DNA from: Perkinsus olseni
Taxonomy: Eukaryota; Perkinsozoa; Perkinsida; Perkinsidae
Reading direction: 5' to 3'
Assembly (NCBI GenBank): GCA_013115135.1
Contig: JABANP010000201.1
Span: forward strand, 1-64,000
Length of the DNA stretch: 64,000 nt
The position numbers and the translations under genes were made by a program. Below the pieces are notes generated by a model. It made no database searches, was not told where the DNA came from, and worked only from the letters and a program-made list of their open reading frames with translations. Of this stretch, positions 32,793 to 44,283 are shown piece by piece. Numbering within the stretch: position 1 is the stretch's first letter; each line of letters opens with the position of its first letter.

Positions 32793-34921
32793 AATCAGGC
32801 GCTGAAGGATAGTACGACAGAGGTTGTCGAGAGTCTAGCTGATAAGAATGAGTTGAAGATAGAAGTAAAGAAGGCATCCGATGTCCCTATACAAGGTATA
32901 ACAGCAACAGTGGCAAGGTAAGAGGGCTCACATCGCCTTGCATCACCATGTCCTGTGCTCGCCTCCCTCATATTGACTATGATCAGTCTCTCCAAGCTGG
33001 CCATCAGAGAGGACCTACTTGATTATCTTCATGGACCTCATGGTCTCATACGTAATACATTCATCATCCATGAACATCACTCGCCTTATCATCATCATCA
33101 TCACTCTCAGCTCCTTCACTTTATCAATCCATGCAGAAGATACAGCAGGAGATCACATTGGAAGGGTAATACAACAAAGGCCAGGATCATCGTAAGGTAT
33201 GGTATCCATCCCTCACTAGGAATAATACTGTCATTAAGCTGAGGGATGAGACAACAAGAGTAGTTCAATTGGCACAACCATTGTTCATGACATCATCATC
33301 ATCATCATCATCATCACTGCCGATGATCGCTCTTGAGAATGCTAGTGGTAATGATGATGATTAAAGTAACACCATAATCCATCTATGAAAATACCCTACA
33401 GGTGATCATACGCCTCCTCGCCATGATGACGATGATGACGATGATGTGACATCGAAGACTGTATTGGGCTGCCTCTTCATGAATGTCCGAGAGTTAAGGC
33501 TAGCAGGGGTAAAGATCATGTCCAATGTGAAGGAGGATGCCAGGGAGTTGGTAGTAGTAGCAGTGGTGGGGGTGGTATCATCTACTCAAGGATAGTTCAC
33601 ATTATCATTTTACTGTTCAGAAGAATACAATAACAGAGATGAAGAATAGTGGTAAAAGACTGGTAGGGGCAGTAAAGGGAGATACCTCGGTCCTAAGAGT
33701 ACTTTTCAAAGGCCTCGCCACCATCCCTATGGTAGTATGATTAACATAATGCTGCTGCTGCTGGTGATTGCCTGATACGCTAGTATCATGCCTTAGGCGT
33801 TGAGTAAATCCCATAAGCTGATAGAGAGGATGTCGTTCCATTGCCAACAACTGTATGGTAGAGTTAACCATGCATTGAGTACGGGTGCCGAGTCCATCGC
33901 TATCACTGGGCTCAAGGAGAGGTTCAAGCAGATAGCTGCATCAATACTAGTATTACGTCAGGAGATCTCTACTCTTGTGAAGAGTAATACGTCATAATAC
34001 ACAACGCATTACTTTATGATTACCTGTAGGGGATATCTCATCCCCCTTGCTCAAGCTAACACTAGAGGACTTCCAACGTCAACAGGCGGCATCGGTGGCT
34101 GACTTATCAAAATGGATTATGGTAATAAGAATATCCCAGTATGACTCTATTGCTGAGCCCTCTTAGAATCCACCATCCAAGACTGATACGCTAGAGCCGT
34201 TAGTGGAGGAGGCCAGACGAGGATCTACTATTGCATCTGGGAGATGGTAATAGTAGTAGTAGAAGAGGAGGAGGGGGAGGGAAGTTAGACTGTGATCATC
34301 ATCATCATCATTATCAGGTCGGGCATCAGTAACATCGGTCCTAAGGATGATTGACTCATATACAGAAGTGATAAACCGTGGACAAGGGCCTGAGGGGAGG
34401 GCGGCTGTGGAAGAGGAGAGTATCTATGATGAGAGACAAGTGGCAGTATTCGTTGAGAGACATGGAAAATTCTTTCCTAGTTGGATATGGGTGAGATGAC
34501 CAGAGAGGTACCTTCTAATAAGTCATACATCACAGGTACCTATTCAGTATGATATCAATCATACTCGGTCTAGTTACAATATTCTCTACTCTATGCTTGC
34601 CTAAACAACCATCATCATCATCATCGAAATCACCAGTTCACCATCATCATTACGATGATGACAATAGAAGGACTACCAGAGTAAGTCCACTCGTACTAGT
34701 ATTGCATACACCCATCCTGTAGGCACATCGCCGATTACTGATGCAACAGAAGAAAGGGGCCATACGGAAGTTAAAGAGGAGGAACGACAGTCTCTTGAAG
34801 ACGACAATGGTGGTGGTGATACCAACTCACCATTATTAATAGCCCATAAACACCAGCAGCATGATATAGAGGACGGTCGTGGTGGTGGTGGTGGCATTGA
34901 TAAGCGTACCACAAGTATGTA
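31152..34921 (+). CDS. Unidentified intron-rich gene or genes, membrane-anchored N-terminus
   Basis: Not recognised. From ATG 31152 a Pro/Ser/His-rich leader precedes a hydrophobic helix (LILILTLSCIACLVLALFLY). Many short exons separated by ATC-rich introns follow: ILGRITAGVPNSGGDAI near 31530, LSLYAKDLCDLPDD near 31690, VLSEDHPTLTRVGQLLEA near 31830, and GVLGVLVYGPAIHVLDVPIKK near 32460. Later exons are LKDSTTEVVESLADKNELKI near 32805, KSHKLIERMSFHCQQLYGRV near 33810 (coiled-coil-like), and VAVFVERHGKFFPSWIW near 34455. The last exon is acidic and Gly-rich and ends at TAG 34921. The later coiled exons might form a separate gene. Codon bias and splice-compatible frames support coding; the function is unknown. 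Confidence 0.45.
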
Positions 34922-35133
34922 GCCGTAGTAGTACCAGCTACAACAGTTATCATGTGCATGCGCAGTAGGCATGATGATAATGATGATAAGACATTCCACT
35001 AATGTGGAGTATAACCTACCATAGTAGCTGTTGTCATCTCATCAAATGATGAGCATAATCATTATCATCATAATAGAGTCGTGTTAATAATAGGACTTAA
35101 CACAAGTAGCATAGAGGTGAGTAGAAGGAGTAT

Positions 35134-35647
35134 TCAGTTGGTGGTGGTTGTAGTAGGTAGTTGGTGTATAACATACTTCAATGCCTTCTCAAGATTACCA
35201 TCCTGTTCACGTAGTATCATTGATGCTGCGTCCTCAGTTAACTTAGGACAGCAATCAAACGCCTTTACTAATACCTCAACATCATCCTTAGATATCTTCA
35301 CCTTCATCAGTTCCCGCTCCCTACCACACACCACAATCATCATACAGTGGTCATGATGATAATGACTGACCTCTCTTGTCGTGCTCTATTGGTTGCCTCC
35401 TTCTTCACCTTCAATTCCTTCAATTTCTGCTCAATCACCTTCGTATCAACACTCTTCCTCCCCTCAATCTCCTGTAGAGTATCCATTACTACTACCTACC
35501 CATTACCATCACCACCACTACCTCTATGTAATCCGTAATCTTCTCCAGTGATCTTGCCTCATCCCGTTTAGTAGCATCAGCGCCAGTAGAAGTAGCTGCC
35601 TTGCCGCCCTCAGTAGGGCTGCTAGAAGTAGTAGGAGAAGAAGGCAT
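35134..35647 (-). CDS. HYPK: HYPK-like protein (NatA cofactor), three exons
   Basis: HYPK binds and modulates the NatA N-terminal acetyltransferase on ribosomes. Exon 1 from ATG 35647 gives a Ser/Thr/Pro leader, then RDEARSLEKITDYIE, which matches the family's L-E-x-V-T-D-Y helix. Exon 2 (about 35470-35375) is a Lys/Glu-rich helix (LKELKVKKEATNRARQER). Exon 3 has ERELMKVKISKDDVEVLVK and SMILREQDGNLEKALKYVI, a UBA-like three-helix end in which L-R-E-x-x-G-N is diagnostic. The stop is at 35134 after a Thr-rich tail. Total length is about 135 residues, close to other HYPKs. Confidence 0.82.
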
Positions 35648-35701
35648 GATGACAACGCCAGTAAGAGTCGTGATCAACCGACGCGTGAGGGAAACTCAAG
35701 A

Positions 35702-37006
35702 GTGCGTGAGAGAGCAAGTTTTGATCGATTCATATCATCATCGTCTACCATCATCAGTAGAATGTTGTTGCCGTCGTCCAATGCTCAAACCCCTTCCTCT
35801 GGTAGAATTGACGACGACGGAGCGATGCTGTCGTTGAGGGATGGTAGTATCGAATTCTATCCATCACCAAGGGTAACCTATGTACCTCCTGTTAGAGTAG
35901 TATTAGTAATGTTAGATACCATCAGCAGCAGCAGCATATGATGATACTGCTGCAATTGGCTGTGATGATCCTGTAGCTTACTACCATCATCAGTCCTACT
36001 CATCATCTATTTATATATTACAACTGAAAGCGTTCACAATCAGAGCTGGGATATCACCCTACCCCTCTACACCACAATCATCATCATCAACTACAAAGAG
36101 GCTTATCAACTCACCATCACCATCAGAAGGAGCTGTTCGACCGAATGCTGGGCTACCTAGTCCTGTGGTAGGATACTACCACCACCATCACCATCCACAT
36201 CATGATACGGTTCGTAGGTACAAACCAACTGTCCGGTGATACATGTTGAGATTTGCATAAGTGACAACATAGCAGAGTCATATGGGAATAATAAGAGTCG
36301 TATCATCAGATGTACTGGTGAAGGTGCGGATATAGCATCAGCATCAACAGCCGCCCTTAGCCGAGAGTAGTAGGCTACCCTGTTCTGTAACTCCTGTATC
36401 ATGATTCATGCTAGATACTTCCATGCTAGTGACGCGGTAGTTATTAGGAAAATGGAAGAGTATTCCAGTAGTACACCGATGGAATGGCAGTGCCCAACAG
36501 GAGGAGGAGGGAGTATTGAACATAGAGCTGTTGCCGTACTGGTAATGTGTGTTATACCCTATACTCGAATTAGTGTTATTAGGCACTTAAAGGCCACCAT
36601 GATGATGATAGGGCTATCGAAGCTACTGGTATTGGTACAACTTCGTCCCAATCCAAAACTGTTGCTTCGATTAGAGCATTATGTTCAGCCGTGAGTCGAC
36701 TCCTTACCATAACTACACCAACTATACACTCAGTAATATACCCATGAAAGCAGTACATCCAGAATCATCATGATACAGATACACCAACAACAACAGCGCT
36801 TAGTCACATCACCTTCATGTAATCCTTCTTCACTGATTCGAGCTGAAACACTCGTAGATCATCATCACCATCCCCACCAACGTTACAATAACAAATTATC
36901 CTGTTCCACTACTGGTAATGCTGTTACTGAGTGTATTACTAGTATCATCATCATTGTCCTGATCAGTATCTACATCACCTCCTCGCCATGGAACTACCAC
37001 CAATAA
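35702..37006 (+). CDS. Unidentified Ser-rich gene, multi-exon
   Basis: Not recognised. Plus-strand exons with splice-compatible frames include SFDRFISSSSTIISRMLLP near 35720, GAMLSLRDGSIEFYPSPRV near 35825, and LKAFTIRAGISPYPSTPQ near 36025. Further ones are CPVIHVEICISDNIAESYG near 36230, CTGEGADIASASTAALSRE near 36315, IHARYFHASDAVVIRKMEEY near 36405, and SKTVASIRALCSAVSRLL near 36660. The product looks basic and Ser/Pro-rich with one ordered region. Its 5' end lies head to head with HYPK; an alternative ATG at 35649 would overlap the HYPK start. The 3' end near 37006 is the last plausible stop. Confidence 0.4.
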
Positions 37007-37215
37007 TGGTGTCGTCCACAGGCTACTCAGTATTATAAGATGTAATAAACATCATGCATCATGTAATCATCAATGATGACAAAAGCAGCAGCTGTACTTA
37101 ATAAAACTACCAACCACATCTTGCGTTCTTCATAACTGATCGATCTGGGGCGAGCGAGATATCTCTTTGACCTTGTTTATTGTCATCGTCATCAGCATCT
37201 TACTCATCATCAACC

Positions 37216-37784
37216 ATGAGCAACCCTACAGTATACTTTGATATCACTATTGGTGGTGCTCCTGCTGGACGTATCACTTTCGAACTATTCGCTGATGTTG
37301 TACCCAAGACTGCTGAGAATTTTCGTGCCCTTTGCACCGGTGAGAAGGGTATTGGTAAATCTGGTAAACCATTATGCTATAAAGGCAGTTCATTTCACAG
37401 AATTATAAAGGAGTTTATGTGCCAAGGTGGTGACTTTACTGCTGGTAATGGTACTGGTGGTGAGTCTATTTATGGATCTAAGTTCGAAGATGAAAACTTC
37501 AAGATTCATCACAGTGGCCCGGGTGACTTGTCCATGGCCAATGCTGGTCGTAATACTAATGGTAGTCAGTTCTTCATTACTACTATTAAATGTACCTGGC
37601 TAGACGGCAAGCATGTTGTATTCGGAAAGGTAGTAACACCATCTATCTTCGTAGTAGAGGTAGCATCGTCTCTTTACAGGTTAAGGACGGTATGGATGTT
37701 GTGAAGAAGATGGAGGCTGTTGGATCATCGTCGGGGAAGACCTCAGCACCCGTTGTCATCGCTGATTGCGGTCAGTTAGCTTAG
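37216..37784 (+). CDS. Cyclophilin-type peptidyl-prolyl isomerase, two exons
   Basis: Catalyses cis-trans isomerisation of X-Pro bonds and is the cyclosporin-binding cyclophilin A type. From ATG 37216 the protein reads [14 protein letters not shown]. It then shows all active-site elements: [17 protein letters not shown] (catalytic Arg, Phe, Met, Gln), [35 protein letters not shown] and [13 protein letters not shown] (Trp, His). An intron of about 50 nt (GTAGTAAC...TTTACAG, 37630-37679) separates the last exon, which ends [13 protein letters not shown] at TAG 37784. With about 170 residues it has the divergent-loop insert [10 protein letters not shown] typical of plant and protist cytosolic forms. 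No targeting signal is seen. Confidence 0.95.
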
Positions 37785-37898
37785 AGCCTCCTTACATAGC
37801 TTATCATCATCCTCATCACTTATTATTATCATCGACTACCCTTACTACTACAACAGTATGAGTATTTGAGTATACAACGAGTTTCGAGTATTATCACA

Positions 37899-38847
37899 AT
37901 GATTCTGTTGTGTACCACAAGTTGGGGGGGTACATGCTTACTGCTGATCATCATAGTAGTGGCAATGTTATCGATATTAAACCAGCGTCGTAGAGGTGGA
38001 GGCCCGTCAATATTATTCAAGAACCCTGCTAAGGGTCTGAGTGGTGATTGTATCACCATCATCATCATGTTCGTAACCATAGTATTCCAGGTGCATTGGT
38101 AGCATTAAATATGGGGTCATTCTTATGTATAATGCTTGGTGTGGTACTAGCCCAACTTAGAGCAGAGAGTTGTGAGGAGCCATTGTCTGCCTACCTAACT
38201 GCATTAGCATTCTTCGCCCTATTCCAAGCATTCGTCTTCTTGTAATAATAATACTACTAACACTCTCAGGTCATCTCCCCTCCAGATACATAGGTACTAC
38301 CGAGTATGGGTCTGATGTTATGTGGGCCGGTATCACATTAGTATTGTTTACTATCAGCATGGTACAATTTATTGTATTGGCATGGGGTACCCTCATCATA
38401 TCACAGAATATAGGATTCTTAGGGGTCCATCAATGTGTCAAGTGTATGGACCCTATCGTAATGATGAGTCACAATGATAATATCAATACTGCTGGTACTT
38501 GTGTTCAGACTAACGTGGAACGAGAGGGTTATAAATGCTTACCTGGTGATGCATGTAAATCATGGACTAAAACTACATCAGTAATACCCACTCCTCCTCC
38601 AGCTGTTGTATCCATCATCATCGTCATCATCACTCAGTACTGTCCACCATTCAAAGAAAGCAGTATAGCGTGTGAATTGGACTTATTATGTTCAAAGACA
38701 TCACCATACCTTTTCTGGTTATCATTAGTAGTAACATTATTATACATGCCTCTTATGGCAGCCACTGCGTATATACTCTGTGCCAGACTCATACCAGCAT
38801 TCATACTACAATTCAGGCAATTAGCTGCGGTATCGACATATCATTGA
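37899..38847 (+). CDS. Putative multi-pass membrane protein, unidentified
   Basis: Not recognised. Exons from ATG 37899 join in frame across introns at about 37930-37957, 38040-38090 and 38243-38286. Hydrophobic segments include VALNMGSFLCIMLGVVLAQL, YLTALAFFALFQAFVFL, GITLVLFTISMVQFIVLAWG and FWLSLVVTLLYMPLMAATAY, giving about four helices. Between helices 3 and 4 lies a Cys-rich loop (CVKCMDP, GTCVQTN, YKCLPGDACKSW, ITQYCPP, IACELDLLC) likely to face an oxidising compartment. This resembles tetraspan-type topology without a tetraspanin CCG motif. The stop is at 38847. Confidence 0.55.
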
Positions 38848-38971
38848 TAATCTCTACCATGTTGTACCCTTTCCATGTGGTCCATGTGTTGGGTTATAAT
38901 AACTAGTAGTAGTAGTAATCTTATCCGCTTGTTGTTGTTGTAGTTGGCCTGTGGTTGTTGTTGTTGTGATC

Positions 38972-40259
38972 ATGGCACAATCAGTGGGCAACCTCGGTAC
39001 ATTAACGTCAGAAGCTGAGCAGGTATTCTTATCGAATGGGCTCACTGCTGGAGTTAGAGCTGATGGAAGGGTAGTAGTAGTAGTACTAATGATGGACTAA
39101 TGCCGAGATACTCCTCATATCAGAATTGCCATGATAGACGTCCAGTATCCATAGCCACTGACACGATAAGCGCTGCCAACTCAAGCTCAACATTACACTG
39201 TGATGACACTGATATAATAGTTGGCATCAAGGTAGTAATGAGACTATTACCCACTATCCTGTCCCATATGTTCAACAGACTGATGTTGTTGTATTACCCG
39301 ACAAGGATAAGCATATAGGACTGATACAATTGGGTATCGAGTGTCCCGAGCAGCCAGAAGGTACGAAGGGTCATGATGATGATCATGCTATCGGGCTTCG
39401 AGAGGTAGTGGATTATGTTCACATTGTGTCAGAGGCACAACAGTTGCAGACAGCATTGACTGTATTGATGATGAGGGGGATAGATGAGTCATGCTTATTG
39501 ATTGATAAGGATGAACCCTTTGCATGGTACTAGGCATGTGCATGGCTCCATGCTGTATCCCGTACTAGGTCGATATCCATTGATATTCTAATCACCGGCA
39601 TCATAAACCCGTCAGTGGTGGAGCTATCGTCATTAGCTATTATAGCAGCATTTAGAGGGTAAGTGGACGATCACTACTACCACAATCATTGTTATAATAA
39701 TCAGATTATGGATACCCAAAGTAACGATAATACCACCCCTGGAAGAGGGTGAGAAGCCTTCTATAAATCTAGAGGAAGGAGATTCTCGTGGTAGTACTAA
39801 CACCATCATCATCATCTATGCTAGAATATGTATGTTAGGCCAGGATATAGCCCCATTAGTGTCATCATTACCTGTATGTGTGGTATGTGGTATCAATGGT
39901 CCGAGGATGGTAGTGGATGTTAGTGCTGCCGAGGCTAAGTGTTGTAGAGGTACTACTACTAGGAGGAGGAGGGGGAGGGAGGGAGGTGCTGATGATGGTG
40001 TATTGGTGATAGGTGTATTGGCGGTAGGAGTGGATAGAAAGGGATGCATAGTGAGTATGTGGAAATGGCAAATGATACTACGAGAGGAAGCATCGTCATC
40101 CATGGCCATGGACCCCCATGTACACAGCCTACAACCACCACCACCATCACTACTGCGGTGGACACTGCTGCTCCATCTTAGTTACTGCCGGAGTTGCTAA
40201 CACATGCTCAGGACGAGGCATCCAACCTCTTTACTGCACTACACGAGGCATTACCATAA
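38972..40259 (+). CDS. Exosome core subunit of the RNase PH family, Rrp42-like (multi-exon)
   Basis: Structural RNase-PH-fold subunit of the RNA exosome, which degrades and trims RNA. From ATG 38972 the N-terminus reads EAEQVFLSNGLTAGVRADGR, the family's conserved leader. The next exon has RRPVSIATDTISAANSSSTL and DDTDIIVGIK, matching the G-x-T-x-V-x-V-G-V-K strand with acidic changes. Later exons give SISIDILITG, VCVVCGINGPRMVVDVSAAEAKC (the V-V-D-x-T-x-x-E-E block) and VLVIGVLAVGVDRKGCIV. The last helix is LLTHAQDEASNLFTALHEAL, ending at TAA 40259. The phosphorolytic residues are not evident, as in eukaryotic core subunits. Rrp43 or Rrp45 are the alternatives. Confidence 0.7.
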
Positions 40260-40407
40260 CCGCCAGTTCGTTGAATAGAGATGATGGCGATGATGATGAT
40301 GATGATGACAACAAACGATAAGTAAATGATTATAACAGCCTACACTGCTGCTGCTGCTGCTGCTGTTCACACGTTTCCATCATTTACATGGTGATGTGTT
40401 CCACTAG

Positions 40408-43400
40408 ATGGGTAGCGGCGGCGGCACTCTCGCCTGTACATCCTCTTGCAGTAGTAGTCCTATCCTCATCATCATGCCTCCTCAATCACCGAGACGATCT
40501 CGGAGATTACAGGCTGCTACTGGTTCGGCGCCGGCTAAACCTGATGATGATGATGAAGAGCAGCAGCAGCAGAGGGAAGGGCATCCTGAGAGTAGTGCCA
40601 CGGCTGCTACGAAGGAGGTTAGCATGACGGTGGAGGAGAGTAATAAACTGAGGGAGAAGCTAGGTCTGAGGAAGCTAACTACTAATGATAATAATGATGT
40701 AATAGTAATGAGGAGGATATCATCAGCGACTTCACGATGTACTCAGGCCCCAGAGGGAAGTTCAGAGAAACCTAAGTTGTTAGTAGACGAGCATGACGAC
40801 GATGCTGAGGGTTATGATGCTAAGGCCGCTATAAGGAAAAGACGTGATAAGAGGGTATCATCATTAGCAGCACTATTATTACCAGTTCTACTACTACCAT
40901 CATCACTAGATACACGAACAGCTTGTAAGTGGTACCACATTGGGGGAGGCATCCTCCACGCTTGAGTCAGCAGCTGATTGGGTTGAACGAAGTAATAACA
41001 TCATCATGCAGTCCTTTACTCGGGCTGACGACGTCCTGTCGTCGTTACTAAGTAGGTAGACATAAAGCCTCGTCGTCCTCGTCACAACCCACTCACGTGA
41101 CGGCAGATGAAGGTGCCTCTGCTGCTGCGCCGCCGCCGCCGAGTAAGAAGCACCGTACAGGCAGCAGTCCTAGTAGGGCTAATGACGAGGGGGTAGCGGA
41201 TGTACGACTGAAGGTTGCACATAATGTTGAGGACCTTAGGGAGGGTAGTAATGATGATGATGATAACGCTGATGATGACTGGGATGTATTATTAGGTGAG
41301 ACGATATTAACGATGAAGGATAAGCCGATATTGGCTTGTGGTACAGAGGAGGAAGAGGATAGTGATGATGATGAGATTGTAATAACAACAGCGTCATCAT
41401 CATGAGCACTAGTCTCACATCATGTATTATCATGGTATCAGGTATTAGAGGAGGCAGGAGGACCTCAGGGGTTAGCACAGAAGGAGAAGGAGGATATATG
41501 GAGGAAAGAGAAACGACGGAGTATGGATACATACTCATCATTATAATGATGACAGATCACTGCTGCTAGGTGCCTGGGATCCGACACTTCACTGGGATGA
41601 TAATGAAGACGAGGAGAATGGAGGAGGAGGGGATGGTATACTCGATAAGTGAGCATTACCACCATCATCATGATCATAATGATGAGCCTCCATACTACAG
41701 GTATACTACAGTAGAAGAGAGGGCAGCAGCAGATGCTAGGCGGAGAGGCTTTACATTGGCTGTTAGTAGTTCTACCCAAAATGGTAATAATGGATACCAC
41801 TCCTCCTCGTCATCATCATCGTAGTTGGGGGTTGTTGTTACAGGTGAGCAAACACTTCGTCCGGAGTTAACACAGGATGTAGAGGCTAGGCTCAAGGAGT
41901 TGACAGAAGAGAACAAGAGGAGAGCAATGATGCAATCTGGTAGCATTCATCCTTGTGGTATCCCTCTACCACTACTGCTCCTGTAGTCTCTGGGGGTAAT
42001 ATACACATACAGTCGGATGTTATGGATACTAAGGAGGCAGCCAAGTTCATCAAAAGGAGGAATAAAGAGGTACTACTTGGGATGGATGAAAGCAGCATGA
42101 TGTCTGCTGCTGAACATGATAGGCAAGGAAAGCCATGCGTCGTCGAACTAGCAAACTCCGTGAAGAGGATAATAAGGATGAGGCAGGAGGGGATATAGTG
42201 TAAGCTGACTCTCCGTACGAGTACTCAGCATCATCATTCTGCTGCTGCTCATCTAGTATACCACCTCCTAAGAGGACGATGGGCACCACTGATGCTGGGG
42301 ATGATGATGATGATGATCTACAGGATGCTGAAGAAGACCAGGAGCTTTATAGGCAGCTTGAACGCCAGAAGATGGTTGAGCAGAAAGTAAGCAGGATAGT
42401 CCAGTCAGTTAGGGCCTTTGGTTTCCTTTCGTATGGTATAGCGTTCGATTCTCCCCTCGATCTGTGTTAGGTGAAGGCTCGATCACTTGTGAAGGAGGAG
42501 CTAGTAGAAGGGCTCGGAGGGTCCTGCTGCTGCTAGTGGTGATGCTGGTGGTGTTATCGATCTAGACACAGGAGCATCCTACGTTCAAAGCCATCTAGGG
42601 GCTGAGGTAGGCAGGGTGCTCATACTGTGTAAGCGGGAGATGACCATGGTATAGGTGAAAGATGAGAAAATGGAGGGGGGTGACGATGATGACGATGATG
42701 ACCACCTGCAACAACAAGGAGGCAAGAATGATGACAATGGTAGTATGACAGTCAACAATTACACATGTTACGTGGATGATGCTGATCCGTTATTATCATA
42801 ATCCGCGATGGCAATGAATAGTTGTTGTCCAGGTGGTGGTGGTAGAATGAGCAGGGCTAGTGAGTTTTGTGCATCCATACAGACTCCAGTAGAGTTGAAG
42901 CAGGCCCAGAAGGATGAGGAATTCGCCGCACAACGAGCGTAAGACCGTTCGTATCCTATACGCTGCTTCCTCATCATCATAATCATACCACATACAGGTA
43001 CCGTGAGTCCCGTAGAAGGATGTTGAAGGGGGCTGCTAGGAGGGGTGTTGAGTTGGCTGCAGAGTGAGTCAGAGACGCTATGCTGCTGTTGTGTGCTCAT
43101 CATGCTGTTCTTAGGAGTACTGGTGGTAAGCAGTCCGAGACAGCGTCATCAACAACATCAGAACACCGTGATGATGATGATGACGACATGGAGTTATCGT
43201 CCAATGCCACTGGAGAGGCGGTAGAGGATGAGGAGGAGGAGGAGGCCCCAGATCATGATGTAATACACTTACCTATCTGTAGTAGTAGAAGGATGGTCAT
43301 GGTTATTGTTATATTATTAAGTTTGAGGCAAGAGACGAGGCCATGCAGGACCAGAAGGTTGATGATGGTGCAGCATGTGCTATAAGATACTTCGTTGAAA

Positions 43401-44086
43401 GAGGTTAGTCCACACATCCTACCTCTCTTCCTACCTTCACCAGCACCCCCCCTATCAGGTATGATGTCCGGTGACCAAGACTCCTTCAACTCCTAGTAAG
43501 TCCCTTACTATGATGATACTAAGTAGTGTTGTAAGTATTGTTGATGCATTCGTAGTGACCCTGGTAAACGTCCCATGACCAGTGAGGAAGCTGAGCTGAG
43601 GATTGATCATAGAGATGAATTTGGTAGAGTACAGAGCGCTAAAGAGGCATTCAGGTAGCAACAACAACAACAACAACAACAGCATCAGCACCTTCACCTC
43701 TATGTTATTGCTGCTCTTGTAGGACTATGTCCTGGAGATTCCATGGTAAGGGCCCTCATTGGAAGAATGTTGAGAGAAGAGTTAATAGAATACAGAACGA
43801 TATCAAACGCAGACAAGAGGTAGTAGTACTTGCCTACCTGAGTACAATAAATGTACATCCCCCTGCTGCTGCTGCTGCTGCTCGTACTCATCTTGTTGTT
43901 GTTGTTGTAGACATCACAAGTGGCACCTACTTTGCGTGCATTAGAGAGAGTACAGAAGCAGGAGGGCAACTCGTAAGGGGGTTACAACGAGGACGTGTAG
44001 GACATCATCATCATCACAGATACATGTTACTTACTGGTGCTACTGCTGCTGCTCCTGGCGGTGGCTCTGCTCCTTCTAGAGGATAA
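40408..44086 (+). CDS. SART1: SART1/Snu66, U4/U6.U5 tri-snRNP-associated protein (multi-exon)
   Basis: A tri-snRNP component needed for spliceosome activation in the nucleus. The landmarks appear in family order. They are TVEESNKLREKLGLRKL near 40635, AADWVERS near 40965, LKVAHNVEDLREG near 41210 with ETILTMKDKPIL near 41310, and a KRR-rich helix (KEAAKFIKRRNKEVLL) near 42040. DEFGRVQSAKEAFR near 43615 and WRFHGKGPHWKNVERRVN near 43730 correspond to the C-terminal F-R-x-L-S-H-x-F-H-G-K-G block. The last exon ends LTGATAAAPGGGSAPSRG at 44086. The N-terminus is Ser/Gln/Asp-rich; the ATG at 40474 (MPPQSPRRSRRL) is an alternative start. Acidic stretches are encoded by GAT/GAG runs. Confidence 0.82.
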
Positions 44087-44283
44087 GGACGACGAGGAGG
44101 AGGAGTCGCATTACGTTATACTTGTCGTTTAAGGGGAATAATGATGATAATGGTGGTAGTAGAGGCATTATCGGCTTTCCCATTACCCTCATCAGTTTGT
44201 GGTGTTGTCAATGAGTGGTGCTTAACATCATCATAACAGTTTGCTAGTTTATTAGCATTAATATCGACATCATCATTATTAAG

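Noticed and set aside
36157..36402. Minus-strand 81-residue frame beginning MIQELQNRVAYYSR
   Set aside because: The plus-strand exon over the same bases is splice-compatible and continues in neighbouring exons; the minus frame has no continuation.
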